A stretch of DNA of 64,000 bases from Chloroflexota bacterium. Its GTDB lineage: Bacteria > Chloroflexota > Dehalococcoidia > Lucifugimonadales > UBA3495. The notes beneath the pieces are model-generated. The model saw only the letters and a program-made list of their open reading frames with translations, did no database searches and was not told where the DNA came from. Numbering within the stretch: the stretch's first letter is position 1; the number at the start of each line of letters is the position of its first letter. Shown in pieces: positions 44,795 to 53,517 of this stretch. The stretch covers positions 1 to 64,000 of the forward strand of contig JAPPMU010000041.1 of assembly GCA_028873965.1 (NCBI GenBank). The letters run 5' to 3'. Both the position numbers and the translations under genes were made by a program.

Positions 44795-46030
44795 TCATTC
44801 CAGCGCCCCGGCCTCAGCCAACTCCCGGTACTCCGCCTCGCTCAACCCTACGATCTTCCGCAGTGCGTACTCCGTATCCTGTCCAAGCAACGGCGCGGGG
44901 CGGTCCAGCCGGCCGGGGGTCAGCGAAAGCTGCACTTCGGTGTAATCGGTGGCGTAGGGGCCCATCTCGGGGTGGTCCAGCCAGGTGAAATGCTCCCGGT
45001 GACGCAACTGCGGATCCTCGAACAGGTCGCGGGTGTCATTGACCACGCCGGCCGGTACGCCTACCGCCTGCAGCCGGCGCATTAACTCGTGGCGGTCGTG
45101 GTTCACCGTCCAGTCGGCGATGATGCCGTCCAGCTTGTCCTCATGTGCTTTGCGTACCCTGAACGTCCGGAATTCACCTGACGCGATATCCGCAAACCCG
45201 TCGGCCGCGATCTCGTCCCGTAGGGCCGCCCATTGCCCGTCGTCGAACGCCGCGATGGCGATCCACCGGTCGGCTTCTCCGTTGGCGTCGGGTGCGCACG
45301 GATACGCCCCGTGTGGTGACGCCGCGTAGTGACGATTGCCCACCAGTTCCGGTTCGCGGCCGTTGACCGCCGCGTCCAGCAGCATCGGCCCGCCGAAGTG
45401 CAGGCTGGTTTCCAGCTGCGACATGTCCAGGTGCGTTCCCCGGCCGGTGGCGCGCTGCCGGTCCACCGCGGCCAGTATCGCGGACACCGCGAACTTGGGG
45501 CACACGAAGTCAGTGTAGGCGCCGTAAGGGTTCACGGGCCCGCGGTCCGGCCAGCCGATGATGTTCGTGTAGCCGGCCAGCGACGACAGCACCGCGCCGA
45601 ACCCGGGCTGGGTCTGCATCGGGCCGCCGCGCCCCAGCATCGACGCGCTGAACAGCACGATGCGCGGGTTGACCCGGCTCAGTTCGTCGTAACCCAGCCC
45701 CCAGCGTTCCAGAGTACCCGGCGTGAAGTTCTCGGTCACCACGTCCGCCCATTCGGCGATGCGCAGGATCAGACCCGGCGCGTCGGGATGCCCCATGTCG
45801 ATGGACAGGCCGTACTTGTTGGCATTGTAGTTGGCGAAATATCCGGAACGGTTGACCCCCGACTCACCTCCCGCGAACGGCCCGGCACGCCGCAGCGTCT
45901 CCGGCCGTTTGGCAGACTCCACCCTCAACACCGTAGCGCCGTACTCCGAAAGGTATTTCGTGGTCATCGGGCCGACGGCAACCCAACAGAAGTCCAGCAC
46001 CTTCAACCCGGCCAACGGCAAATTGGGCAT
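44795..46030 (-). CDS. Family III CoA-transferase (CaiB/BaiF)
   Basis: The product is 411 aa and moves CoA between carboxylic acids. It starts with LAGLKVLDFCWVAVGPMTTK, then has GATVLRVES, the catalytic Asp in GRGTHLDMSQLE, and GVPAGVVNDTRDLFEDPQL near the end. The substrate is unknown. A second member of the family lies at 46972-48243, with a GIY-YIG gene between the two. Confidence 0.93.
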   Translation of the reverse strand: MPNLPLAGLKVLDFCWVAVGPMTTKYLSEYGATVLRVESAKRPETLRRAGPFAGGESGVNRSGYFANYNANKYGLSIDMGHPDAPGLILRIAEWADVVTENFTPGTLERWGLGYDELSRVNPRIVLFSASMLGRGGPMQTQPGFGAVLSSLAGYTNIIGWPDRGPVNPYGAYTDFVCPKFAVSAILAAVDRQRATGRGTHLDMSQLETSLHFGGPMLLDAAVNGREPELVGNRHYAASPHGAYPCAPDANGEADRWIAIAAFDDGQWAALRDEIAADGFADIASGEFRTFRVRKAHEDKLDGIIADWTVNHDRHELMRRLQAVGVPAGVVNDTRDLFEDPQLRHREHFTWLDHPEMGPYATDYTEVQLSLTPGRLDRPAPLLGQDTEYALRKIVGLSEAEYRELAEAGALE

Positions 46031-46159
46031 AGACAGAACCCTCCATCAATGAGGTTTAGCGAGGAAAGGCGGAGCTGAGCACAGGAAGAACTATATCTTT
46101 TTCATGGTGTTCAGGAGCGGCTGTCATCCATCATCAGAAATGGTATTTCACTTTCGGCA

Positions 46160-46939
46160 TTACCGTTGGATATTCTCCGTGGGCTGTAGGTAATAGATGG
46201 TCGGTCTCTCAAGGTTTTCAGCTTCTTGCTTCGTTTGGGTAAAGCACACCGAAAACTCTTTGGCACCGTTAGTTTTTTCAGGATTTCGATAGTGCTGCAT
46301 CAACCGAGTGTACAAATCACCGGACTGCCCAACATAGGATGCACTGATACCAAATACGTCCTGAGCATCCCAGAAGACATACACTCCGGGTTGGTTACGT
46401 GGTAAATCGTCGATGTCTTCCGTGTCGAAAGAACGTCGATCTGCGTCCAGAAGCCTCAGCAGGGAAGGAAGCGTTGACTCCGGGTGCCATGTCCGAAGCC
46501 CTTCGTTCGAAGGATTAATCGTTGCTTCAACATTGCCAGAGGCAGACTTCATGAGTGATACTGAGAATGTTTTTCGAGGTTGCCCGAATCCAAATTCAGT
46601 CCAGCCAAATGGAGGTGAACTGTCAAGCTCGGCAGCAGCTTGGCACAACACCCTCTCGACATACACGTTCAATACGAGATCTCGCACTACACGGTACGTC
46701 AACATCTGCTTTTGGAGTTGTTGCTTGACCCTCTCCAAAGAAAAAAACTGGCGCAAGGCCTCTACGTCGCCATCAGCGGAAGCCCTAATATATTCTTCGT
46801 TAGTCGGAGTCAATTTCTGGTCGATTTCATCCAAACGGTGAGACATCTCTTTAGGAGACATTTCGAACGTCCTACCATATTCCTTGATGACAGCCTCCCA
46901 GATGTAATTGGTGGGTTTCATTTTGTTTGATCTCGACAT
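46160..46939 (-). CDS. GIY-YIG domain protein
   Basis: The product is about 259 aa. The N-terminal two-thirds are helical with no known match. The C-terminal ~75 residues are a GIY-YIG nuclease-like domain: QPGVYVFWDAQ, SYVGQSGDLYTRLMQH, and a late Glu in AENLERP. The gene is clearly richer in A/T than its neighbours and splits two CoA-transferase genes, which suggests recent insertion. ATG 46939 is used, with GGGAGG 13 bases upstream. Other ATGs lie nearby. Confidence 0.75.
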   Translation of the reverse strand: MSRSNKMKPTNYIWEAVIKEYGRTFEMSPKEMSHRLDEIDQKLTPTNEEYIRASADGDVEALRQFFSLERVKQQLQKQMLTYRVVRDLVLNVYVERVLCQAAAELDSSPPFGWTEFGFGQPRKTFSVSLMKSASGNVEATINPSNEGLRTWHPESTLPSLLRLLDADRRSFDTEDIDDLPRNQPGVYVFWDAQDVFGISASYVGQSGDLYTRLMQHYRNPEKTNGAKEFSVCFTQTKQEAENLERPTIYYLQPTENIQR

Positions 46940-46971
46940 TTCTAACGTCATACCTCCCACGCCAGTTTTTG

Positions 46972-48243
46972 TCAGAGAACCCGCAACTCAGCCAACCGCG
47001 CCAGGTCCCGCTCGTTAAGGCCCAGTTCAACACCGAGAATTTCCCGGTTGTGCTCCCCGACCCTTGGAGCTCGCCGTCGCACTCCCACGCGGGAAGGGTC
47101 TGTAAGGTCCTTCACGAAATGGCCCGGATAGGTGACCGTTTCTCCGATATCGTCGTGCTCGATCCGGTCGTAGTAGTCCCGTGCGGCCAATTGGCGGTGC
47201 GCGAGAATGTCGCTGGGCGTCGCCACTGGAAAAAGCAGGATACGCCGTTCCAGCGCCCCGTCGGCCAGCTCGTTGCGGGTGTGGGTCATGAAGAAGGGCG
47301 CCACCGCGGCCACCGTCTGCTCCATGATCTCCGCCCGCGCTGTGCCGTAGCCCAGCTCCTCCCAGTTGACCGCGTCCAATTCCGGACTACCCATGCCTTC
47401 CTCGGTCATCCAGGCAAGCATGGAACGGACGCTGCGCGCCGCGCCGGCAGTCCCGCCTCCGGGCTGGAAGTTCACGTAGCCGTCCTTGCACGGCCAGTTG
47501 ATCCGAGTGAAAGTTCCACCTGCCGATTCCCGGTACGCTCCCATCCTGCGCAGGATGGTCTGCTCCAGGTCCCAATACTGCGGGGCGTGCGCCAGGGTCC
47601 GCGCCACCGCCTGCTGGCACGACACGTCCACGTGCTGGCCTTCTCCGGTAAGCTGCCGGTGCGTGTGGGCGATCATGGCGCCGGCTGCGCCGGCCGCGCT
47701 GCCGTGCTGGTAGAACTGGGGCATGCTGACCCGCAACGGCGGTCGATCGCCGTCCCCGGTCAGGTGCATGAACCCGCCCAGCGCCATGCCCACGATGTCC
47801 GATGCCACGTAGTCAGCATACGGACCATCCTGCCCGAACGCCGTGATCGAAACCAGCACCAGTCGAGGGTTCAACTCATGCAACTCCGCGTAACCCAACC
47901 CCAGCGATGCCATGTGGCCAGGGTCGGCCGACTCGATGACAAAGTCGGCCTGGCCAACCAGCCGCCGGAATAGGACGGAGCCGTCCGTAGTGCCAACGTC
48001 CAGCGTGACGCCGCGCTTGTTGGCGCAATACGCCCACCAGAACAGGCTGCGCTCAGGCCCCGGTTCGTCCCTGTAGAACGGGCCTATCCTTCGTGCCGGG
48101 CTGCCTCCCGGCGGCTCCACCTGCACCACGTCGGCGCCCAGGTCGGCCAGCATCTTGCCGCAGAGCAGACCGCGCCCGTCGGTAAGATCAAGGACGCGGT
48201 AGGGCGCGAGAAGACCGGGGCCGTATTCAGTGTCAGACGTCAC
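46972..48243 (-). CDS. Family III CoA-transferase (CaiB/BaiF)
   Basis: The product is 423 aa. It has YRVLDLTDGRGLLCGKMLAD, GADVVQVEPPGG, ANKRGVTLDVG, and the catalytic Asp in GEGQHVDVSCQQA. It overlaps the upstream small membrane-protein gene by 4 bases, so they share a message. Substrate is unknown. It is only a distant paralogue of the transferase at 44795-46030. Confidence 0.92.
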   Translation of the reverse strand: MTSDTEYGPGLLAPYRVLDLTDGRGLLCGKMLADLGADVVQVEPPGGSPARRIGPFYRDEPGPERSLFWWAYCANKRGVTLDVGTTDGSVLFRRLVGQADFVIESADPGHMASLGLGYAELHELNPRLVLVSITAFGQDGPYADYVASDIVGMALGGFMHLTGDGDRPPLRVSMPQFYQHGSAAGAAGAMIAHTHRQLTGEGQHVDVSCQQAVARTLAHAPQYWDLEQTILRRMGAYRESAGGTFTRINWPCKDGYVNFQPGGGTAGAARSVRSMLAWMTEEGMGSPELDAVNWEELGYGTARAEIMEQTVAAVAPFFMTHTRNELADGALERRILLFPVATPSDILAHRQLAARDYYDRIEHDDIGETVTYPGHFVKDLTDPSRVGVRRRAPRVGEHNREILGVELGLNERDLARLAELRVL

Positions 48244-48521
48244 TGCGTCGGCGTCCGTCGTTCAGGGTTGGCGCCGGTGGGTTCCATTCCGGGCGGTATG
48301 GTGAACACGGCATTGCCGTCGGCGTCGTGCGTGTGGTTGGCCAGAGAGTACAGGAGTTGCTGGTTGCCTCTGTGCATTTCCTCGCGCAACTCTTCTATCT
48401 GGACAGACAAGTTCTCTACTTGGTTGGACAGTTTGCTCAACTGGTAAATGCCAGTGGCAGCAGCGATTAGCATCATCACGACGGCCACGGCAGCCGTGAT
48501 ATTTCCGGCGTTCACTTTCAT
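48240..48521 (-). CDS. Small membrane protein with coiled coil
   Basis: The product is about 93 aa from ATG 48521. One membrane helix (TAAVAVVMMLIAAATGIY) is followed by a coiled coil (LSNQVENLSVQIEELREEM) and a polar tail. No family is recognised. It overlaps the CoA-transferase start by 4 bases (ATGA). A longer start at 48569 lacks support. Confidence 0.55.
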   Translation of the reverse strand: MKVNAGNITAAVAVVMMLIAAATGIYQLSKLSNQVENLSVQIEELREEMHRGNQQLLYSLANHTHDADGNAVFTIPPGMEPTGANPERRTPTQ

Positions 48522-48607
48522 AGTCGCTACTCTAACACGGCGCAACTGGGGCCAGATTTGACCGCGCACCGTACATCAATCTTATCAGATTGACCGGACG
48601 CAACTAC

Positions 48608-49159
48608 CTAATCTTCCTGCACCACCAGGGACGGCGGCGCGGCATCCAGAATATCGGCAACCAGGCGGGCGATGTCCGGCGGGCTGAAAACCGTCCCCGC
48701 CAAGGGAGAGGGATCGTCCCGCCACATGTCGTCCAGGCAATTCGCCAGCACAAACAGGTGCCACTCGTCCTCCTCAGGCAGCGCCGCGATGGTATTGTGC
48801 GCCAGGTAGGCGGCGATGCTGCCCTGGCCGCGCGATGCGCTTTTGGCCGCTTGGGCAGCGAACAGAATGCGGCTACGTATCCTCTCAGGCAGATCGTCAC
48901 AGTTGAAGCTTCCAGCGCCATCCTGTAACCCATAGCAGGTCATCATGACCGCCGGCTCGATGTCGTCTTCGTACTCAGCCGCGTCCGCCACCTCGTTGCG
49001 GAGCGGCCAGTATTCCGTCGCCAAAGCGAGTCCCACGTCCCAGGCATCACGGATTTCGTGAGTCCCGCCGCCAGCTTTGGGTACAACGTTCCAATCGGAA
49101 CGGCGGAGCCACTCCGACCAGACGCGACGGTTGTCCGCTTGGTCGTATTCGCTCAACAT
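48608..49159 (-). CDS. Protein of unknown function
   Basis: The product is about 183 aa from ATG 49159. It is acidic and mostly helical, with many Trp and Asp (RRVWSEWLRRSDW, EEDEWHLFVLANCLDDMW). No motif is recognised. An open frame continues upstream to 49546, but that part is a shadow of the cyclase-family gene. It starts 33 bases after that gene ends. Confidence 0.5.
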   Translation of the reverse strand: MLSEYDQADNRRVWSEWLRRSDWNVVPKAGGGTHEIRDAWDVGLALATEYWPLRNEVADAAEYEDDIEPAVMMTCYGLQDGAGSFNCDDLPERIRSRILFAAQAAKSASRGQGSIAAYLAHNTIAALPEEDEWHLFVLANCLDDMWRDDPSPLAGTVFSPPDIARLVADILDAAPPSLVVQED

Positions 49160-49191
49160 CGCGAAGGTTCCGGTGCGGAAGCGCGATAACT

Positions 49192-50127
49192 TCAGAACGT
49201 CGCCAGCGGGTTCACCGGCGATCCGGTGGCGTTGTGCCAGCGCAGCGGCGCGACGGTGAACATAAAGTCCCACCGGTTCAACCGGCGACACACCGGCGCA
49301 ACCTCGTCGAAGTTCGCCGCGTCGATCAACCACAGTCCCATGCCGACGATACCCACCTTGTGGATGGGCAAGCCCACGTAGGGATATTCGCTGGGCGCAA
49401 CGTCCCATGAAGCGTCGCACGCCGCGATGGACACGCCCCGCTCCCGCAGCCAGGGCAGCGTCTCCGCGTGCAGTCCGGGCCGCCCTTCGGCCGCAGTGGG
49501 CGGGCCGACCTCCTGGCGCCGCTGGTACCAGCCCAGGCGGATGCAAAGCGCGTCGCCTTCGGTGACCCGAACTCCCTGGGCCTCTTCTGCCGCTTCCAGG
49601 TCAGCGGTGAACACCGGCTCGGCGGCGTCCAGCCAGTCTTTGCCCTTCACGGCGGCGATGTCCAGCAGCACCCCGCGTGTCACCACGCCGTTTCGCACGT
49701 TGTCGATTGCCCCGGCGCCGGCTTTGTTCGCGTTGTTGACCAGGCCCGCGTCCTTCCCGTTGTACATCTTGCCGTTCCAGAACTGGTGGCACAGGCTGTC
49801 CAGGTGGGTCACCGTCAGCCCGTGGAAGGACACGCCGATAAAATCGCTGGCTCCTCCGCTTCCTTCCGACGGCGCGGACTCGCCGGTGGACACCATGTAG
49901 TGCAGCGGCGGAATGCTGGTCACGTCCGGCGCCATCTCCGGAACCAGCAGTCGCGAACAGGTAACGCTGACGCCCTCGCGCACCAGGCTCGCCGCCTCCT
50001 TCCGCTTGGCGTCGGTGATCAGGTTCAGCGTGCCCAGTTCGTCGTCGTCGCCCCAGCGACCCCAGTTGCTCAGCGAATCGAACCAGCCCAGCACTTGCTC
50101 CTCGGTGGGAATGGTCGGTGTAGTCAT
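49192..50127 (-). CDS. Cyclase-family metal-dependent hydrolase (kynurenine formamidase-like)
   Basis: The product is 311 aa with the cyclase-family (PF04199-type) metal motif HGLTVTHLDSLCH, where the His/Asp set should bind Zn or Mn. It also has GDALCIRLGW and CDASWDVAPSEYPYVGLPIH. Members hydrolyse formamides or cyclic amides and esters, but the substrate here is unknown. GGAGGG lies 8 bases before ATG 50127. A longer frame to 50289 reads into the divergent promoter region. Confidence 0.85.
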   Translation of the reverse strand: MTTPTIPTEEQVLGWFDSLSNWGRWGDDDELGTLNLITDAKRKEAASLVREGVSVTCSRLLVPEMAPDVTSIPPLHYMVSTGESAPSEGSGGASDFIGVSFHGLTVTHLDSLCHQFWNGKMYNGKDAGLVNNANKAGAGAIDNVRNGVVTRGVLLDIAAVKGKDWLDAAEPVFTADLEAAEEAQGVRVTEGDALCIRLGWYQRRQEVGPPTAAEGRPGLHAETLPWLRERGVSIAACDASWDVAPSEYPYVGLPIHKVGIVGMGLWLIDAANFDEVAPVCRRLNRWDFMFTVAPLRWHNATGSPVNPLATF

Positions 50128-50291
50128 GATGTTCCCTCCGCTTTTATCGACGACTTCACATCCAAACTTCCGGTTGCAGGGATTGTAGGGTTCGCCACCG
50201 GGCAGGTCAACGACGTTGCCGTGATAAAATCCAACCCATGCCCGATGATAATCTGGCTGGTCTATATTCACCGATTGCCGCGAGTCCAATC

Positions 50292-50651
50292 ATGACTTTT
50301 CAAAAATATCAGGCTGCCAGCCGGCATCTGTTGGCCCAAAGTCGTCGAGAGTTGGCGCGCGGCGATGTGCGCCAAGCCTCGGAAAAAGGCTGGGGCGCGG
50401 CCGCGCAGATAGTCAAGGCAATCGCGGAGCAGCGCGGTTGGCCGCACCGAAGTCACGCCGCCCTGTACGATGCCATCTCCCACCTCATCGGCGAAACTGG
50501 TGACGTCGAAATCCGGCGGCTATTCGATGTGGCCGGCAACCTCCATATGAATTTTTATGAGGACTGGAACAACGCCGAGAACGTTGGCGGCAGCTTGAAC
50601 GACGTGGAGCGTTTCCTGGACAAGATTGAACCGCTGGTATTCGCGGAATAG
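50292..50651 (+). CDS. PaREP1/HEPN-like helical protein
   Basis: The product is about 119 aa and all-helical. It has ARGDVRQASEKGWGAAAQIV, then AIAEQRGWPHRSHAALYD and an ENVGGSLNDVERFLDKI tail. This fits PaREP1 or other HEPN-type proteins, which often pair with nucleotidyltransferases or accompany restriction systems. No HEPN RNase Rx4-6H is certain. An in-frame ATG at 50238 is an alternative. The methyltransferase-HNH gene starts 20 bases downstream, so the two are probably co-expressed. Confidence 0.6.
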   Translation: MTFQKYQAASRHLLAQSRRELARGDVRQASEKGWGAAAQIVKAIAEQRGWPHRSHAALYDAISHLIGETGDVEIRRLFDVAGNLHMNFYEDWNNAENVGGSLNDVERFLDKIEPLVFAE

Positions 50652-50671
50652 AACCGCAGTCGCCTGGCGCC

Positions 50672-52069
50672 ATGACCGCCCCCAACTTCGCCGACCGCAC
50701 CATCTGGACCGGGGACAACCTGGACATCCTGCGCGGCCTGAACTCCGCGTCGGTTGACCTGATTTACCTGGATCCGCCCTTCAACTCCAACCGCAACTAC
50801 GCTGCCCCGGTGGGCAGCGCGGCGGCCGGCGCCGCCTTCAAGGACACCTGGACCCTCTCCGACCTGGACGTGGCCTGGATGGGCCTCATCGCCGACGAGC
50901 AGCCGGCCATGTACCAGGTTCTGCAAACCGCCGGCCTCACCCACGGCAAAGGGATGCAGTCCTATCTCTGCATGATGGCCGTCCGCCTGCTGGAAATGCG
51001 CCGCGTCCTCAAGGACACCGGCTCCATCTACCTGCACTGCGACCCGACGGCCAGCCACTACCTCAAACTGCTGATGGATAGCATCTTTGGCCAAAATCGA
51101 TTCCGGAGCGAGATCACTTGGCGCCGCACTAACGCCCATAGTGACACCCGGCAAGGTCGCAAGCAGCACGGCCGTGTTCACGACGTTATCCTTTACTTCA
51201 CCAAGTCGCAACAATGGACTTGGAATCCGGTTTACACTCCCTATGACCCCCAATACATCGAGAAGTTCTACAGGTTCGTTGAGCCGGAGACGAACCGACG
51301 CTACCGGCTTGGCGATCTGACTGCGCCAGGCGGTGCTAGCAAAGGCAATCCACATTACGAGCTGATGGGTGTTACCAGGTACTGGCGCTACAGCCAGGAG
51401 CGGATGCAAGAACTTGTCGACGCAGGTAGGGTAGTCCAGCGAAGGCTTGGAGCGGTTCCTGCCTACAAGAGATACCTCGACGAGATGCCGGGCGTTCCGC
51501 TGCAAGATTCATGGGACGACATCGGCCCATTGCAGGCGCAGTCCAAAGAGCGCATCGGCTACCCCACGCAGAAACCCCTGGCCCTGCTGGAGCGCATCAT
51601 CAAGGCGTCGTCCAACGAGGACGACGTGGTGCTGGACCCCTTCTGCGGCTGCGCCACCGCCTGCGTCGCCGCCGAGAACCTGGGCCGCCGCTGGATCGGC
51701 ATCGACATCTCGCCCAAGGCGGTCGAGCTGGTCAACATGCGCCTCCAGCAGACCATGGGCGAGCTCTTCCACAACCGCCTGGTAACCGCCCGCACCGACG
51801 TCCCCCGGCGCACCGACATCGACGCGCCCATACCCTACCGTCAGAACAAGCACGTCCTCTTCGGCCAGCAGGAAGGACGCTGCAACGGCTGCAAGTCCGC
51901 CTTCGAGTTCCGCCACCTGGAGATCGACCACGTCATCCCGCAGTCGGCCGGCGGCACGGATCACGTCGAAAACCTGCAACTGCTCTGCGCCCACTGCAAC
52001 CGCGTCAAAGGCGACCGCCCGCAGGAATACCTCGTAGCCCGCCTGCGGGAGATGGGCATGGCGGCATAG
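50672..52069 (+). CDS. Beta-class DNA methyltransferase fused to an HNH nuclease
   Basis: The product is 465 aa. The methyltransferase order is motif IV first (LIYLDPPFNSN near residue 34) and SAM motif I last (VVLDPFCGCATA, Asp322), which is the beta class (N6-adenine or N4-cytosine). The middle ~180 residues should recognise the target. After residue ~385 an HNH domain follows: GRCNGCKSAFEF, then EIDHVIPQSAGG (His420) and NLQLLCAHCNRVKG, with two CxxC-type zinc pairs. One polypeptide thus carries modification and cleavage modules. I infer a restriction-modification enzyme, though a homing-type or repair role is possible. Confidence 0.85.
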   Translation: MTAPNFADRTIWTGDNLDILRGLNSASVDLIYLDPPFNSNRNYAAPVGSAAAGAAFKDTWTLSDLDVAWMGLIADEQPAMYQVLQTAGLTHGKGMQSYLCMMAVRLLEMRRVLKDTGSIYLHCDPTASHYLKLLMDSIFGQNRFRSEITWRRTNAHSDTRQGRKQHGRVHDVILYFTKSQQWTWNPVYTPYDPQYIEKFYRFVEPETNRRYRLGDLTAPGGASKGNPHYELMGVTRYWRYSQERMQELVDAGRVVQRRLGAVPAYKRYLDEMPGVPLQDSWDDIGPLQAQSKERIGYPTQKPLALLERIIKASSNEDDVVLDPFCGCATACVAAENLGRRWIGIDISPKAVELVNMRLQQTMGELFHNRLVTARTDVPRRTDIDAPIPYRQNKHVLFGQQEGRCNGCKSAFEFRHLEIDHVIPQSAGGTDHVENLQLLCAHCNRVKGDRPQEYLVARLREMGMAA

Positions 52070-52104
52070 GGACACAACATACCCTTGGGGGTGCTTGAGC
52101 TGAT

Positions 52105-52401
52105 ATGGGCGAGCTAGCAAAAATCGCGATCCAAATCATATCTGACAGTTTGCCAGATAGTGATATTGCCAAACTGGTGGCACTGGTGATCTTCTGCACA
52201 TTCCTGCTGATGCTGTTTGGGCGCATAAAGTTGGAATGGATTGCCTACGCATTGAGACATATTTATCGTTGGCTACGGTGCAAAATCTTCAGAAAGCATA
52301 GATATCGCCTACAGGGAATCGGCAGCACCAATTTGGCAACAGGTAGCGTACGAGGTACATTCATCTGCGCAATATGTGGGCATCTTCGGATTGTGCGTTA
52401 A
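52105..52401 (+). CDS. Small predicted membrane protein
   Basis: The product is 98 aa. A hydrophobic helix (LVALVIFCTFLLMLF) is followed by a basic region (RWLRCKIFRKHRYR) and a CAICG pair. It is A/T-richer than its neighbours. No family is recognised. It lies between the methyltransferase-HNH fusion and the free HNH gene on the same strand. Coding status is uncertain. Confidence 0.4.
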   Translation: MGELAKIAIQIISDSLPDSDIAKLVALVIFCTFLLMLFGRIKLEWIAYALRHIYRWLRCKIFRKHRYRLQGIGSTNLATGSVRGTFICAICGHLRIVR

Positions 52402-52517
52402 CACTGACGGTGGTACATCGTTCGTACCGGGGCACATGCAAATGGGTTATTGGACACAAAATCCGCCGCTGTGTTGGATTGCGCGATGCCCGCACGACAT
52501 CAAGCAGGAGGCGTGAC

Positions 52518-52790
52518 ATGGCATTCAAAATTCGAGAAACGCAAGAAGACCCGACCCGCCTCCATGACAGGCGTACCCTTTTCAGACAGCAGAGAGGAAA
52601 GTGCGGCGGGTGCGGCTTCGCTTTTGAATTTCGCAACCTGCAAATCGATCACATCGTCCCCATGGTCGACGGCGGTACAGACCGCCTGGAAAACCTCCAG
52701 CTCCTTTGCGCCCACTGCAACCACGCCAAAGGGTCACGGTCGCAGGAAAATTTGTCGGATTACCTGCGCAAAATCGGCGTTATCGCATAA
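52518..52790 (+). CDS. Stand-alone HNH endonuclease, paralogue of the fused HNH domain
   Basis: The protein is 90 aa. It repeats the C-terminal domain of the upstream methyltransferase: GKCGGCGFAFEFRNLQIDHI, then VPMVDGGTDRLENLQLLCAH, CNHAKG, and an SDYLRKIGVIA end like VARLREMGMAA. The HNH and zinc residues are intact. GGAGG lies ahead of ATG 52518. It may be a duplicated nuclease part or a remnant of a second fusion gene that lost its methyltransferase half. Confidence 0.82.
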   Translation: MAFKIRETQEDPTRLHDRRTLFRQQRGKCGGCGFAFEFRNLQIDHIVPMVDGGTDRLENLQLLCAHCNHAKGSRSQENLSDYLRKIGVIA

Positions 52791-52829
52791 GGATGTCTAC
52801 GCGGTGACTTCCAACCGGAGGTTCAGGAT

Positions 52830-53057
52830 ATGAAGGTCAAATACTTTTCCGATACCGACACCCTGTACATCGAACTCTATCAAGCCGAGGTTGACGAAAC
52901 CCGCGATTTGGACGAGGACACGCTCTTGGACCTGGACGCCGCCGGCCGGCTGTGTGCCATAACTATTGAACACGCCAGCGACCGCATGGACATACCGGCG
53001 TTTTCTTACGAGCAAATCCCGGCGCAATCTATCCGTCCAACCGGGCGGTCTATATGA
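52830..53057 (+). CDS. DUF2283 family protein
   Basis: The product is 75 aa: KVKYFSDTDTLYIELYQAE, then DLDEDTLLDLDAAGRLCAIT. This is the DUF2283 pattern of small proteins often found near toxin-antitoxin genes. GGAGG is upstream of the ATG. No toxin gene is adjacent. Confidence 0.8.
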   Translation: MKVKYFSDTDTLYIELYQAEVDETRDLDEDTLLDLDAAGRLCAITIEHASDRMDIPAFSYEQIPAQSIRPTGRSI

Positions 53058-53109
53058 GTGCGGCAACCCACAGCCCGCCATCCAATCCTGTCCAATCATA
53101 AAATCCCGC

Positions 53110-53130
53110 AAATCCTGCTTCTGACGATTC
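53110..53130. repeat. Half copy of the 'CAGGATT' repeat
   Basis: AAATCCTGCTTCTGACGATT matches the right arm and flank of the repeat at 39518-39537. Related TATCCTGTCCATCC-like stretches occur near 53492, 57491, 58133 and 62585. Confidence 0.5.
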
Positions 53131-53286
53131 CTACGGAGCTGTGAAATGTCGTTCAGACCCCAACGTGACACGCCCTTGCCGGAAGGATTGGTCCACGGGA
53201 TAACCTCGATAATGTTCGAAAGCGCATTGGTCCCAGCAGAGCCGCCGGAACCGGCTGATACTCCTCCTCATCAAGGAGACCCCAAT

Positions 53287-53487
53287 ATGAAAACCGTGGC
53301 GGAAATCCGGCAGGCCATTTTGGAACTGCCCGAGGCCGACTATGCTCAATTGAGCCGCTGGTTTCACGAGGTGGATGGGACACGCTGGGACGCGGAAATC
53401 GAGCAAGATTCCCACGACGGCAAGCTGGACCCCCTGGTTGATCAAGCCGCTCAAGCCAAAGCCGACGGCACGTTGCAAGAACTCTGA
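53287..53487 (+). CDS. Orphan addiction-module-like antitoxin
   Basis: The product is 66 aa: MKTVAEIRQAILELPEADYA, QLSRWFHEVDG, then HDGKLDPLVDQAAQAKADG. It resembles the antitoxin part of RelE/ParE-like modules, where the tail wraps the toxin. AAGGAGA precedes ATG 53287. The usual toxin gene does not follow. A longer frame from 53146 has no family support for its N-terminus. Confidence 0.65.
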   Translation: MKTVAEIRQAILELPEADYAQLSRWFHEVDGTRWDAEIEQDSHDGKLDPLVDQAAQAKADGTLQEL

Positions 53488-53517
53488 TCCCATCATCCTG
53501 TCCATCCCTGCAAAACT

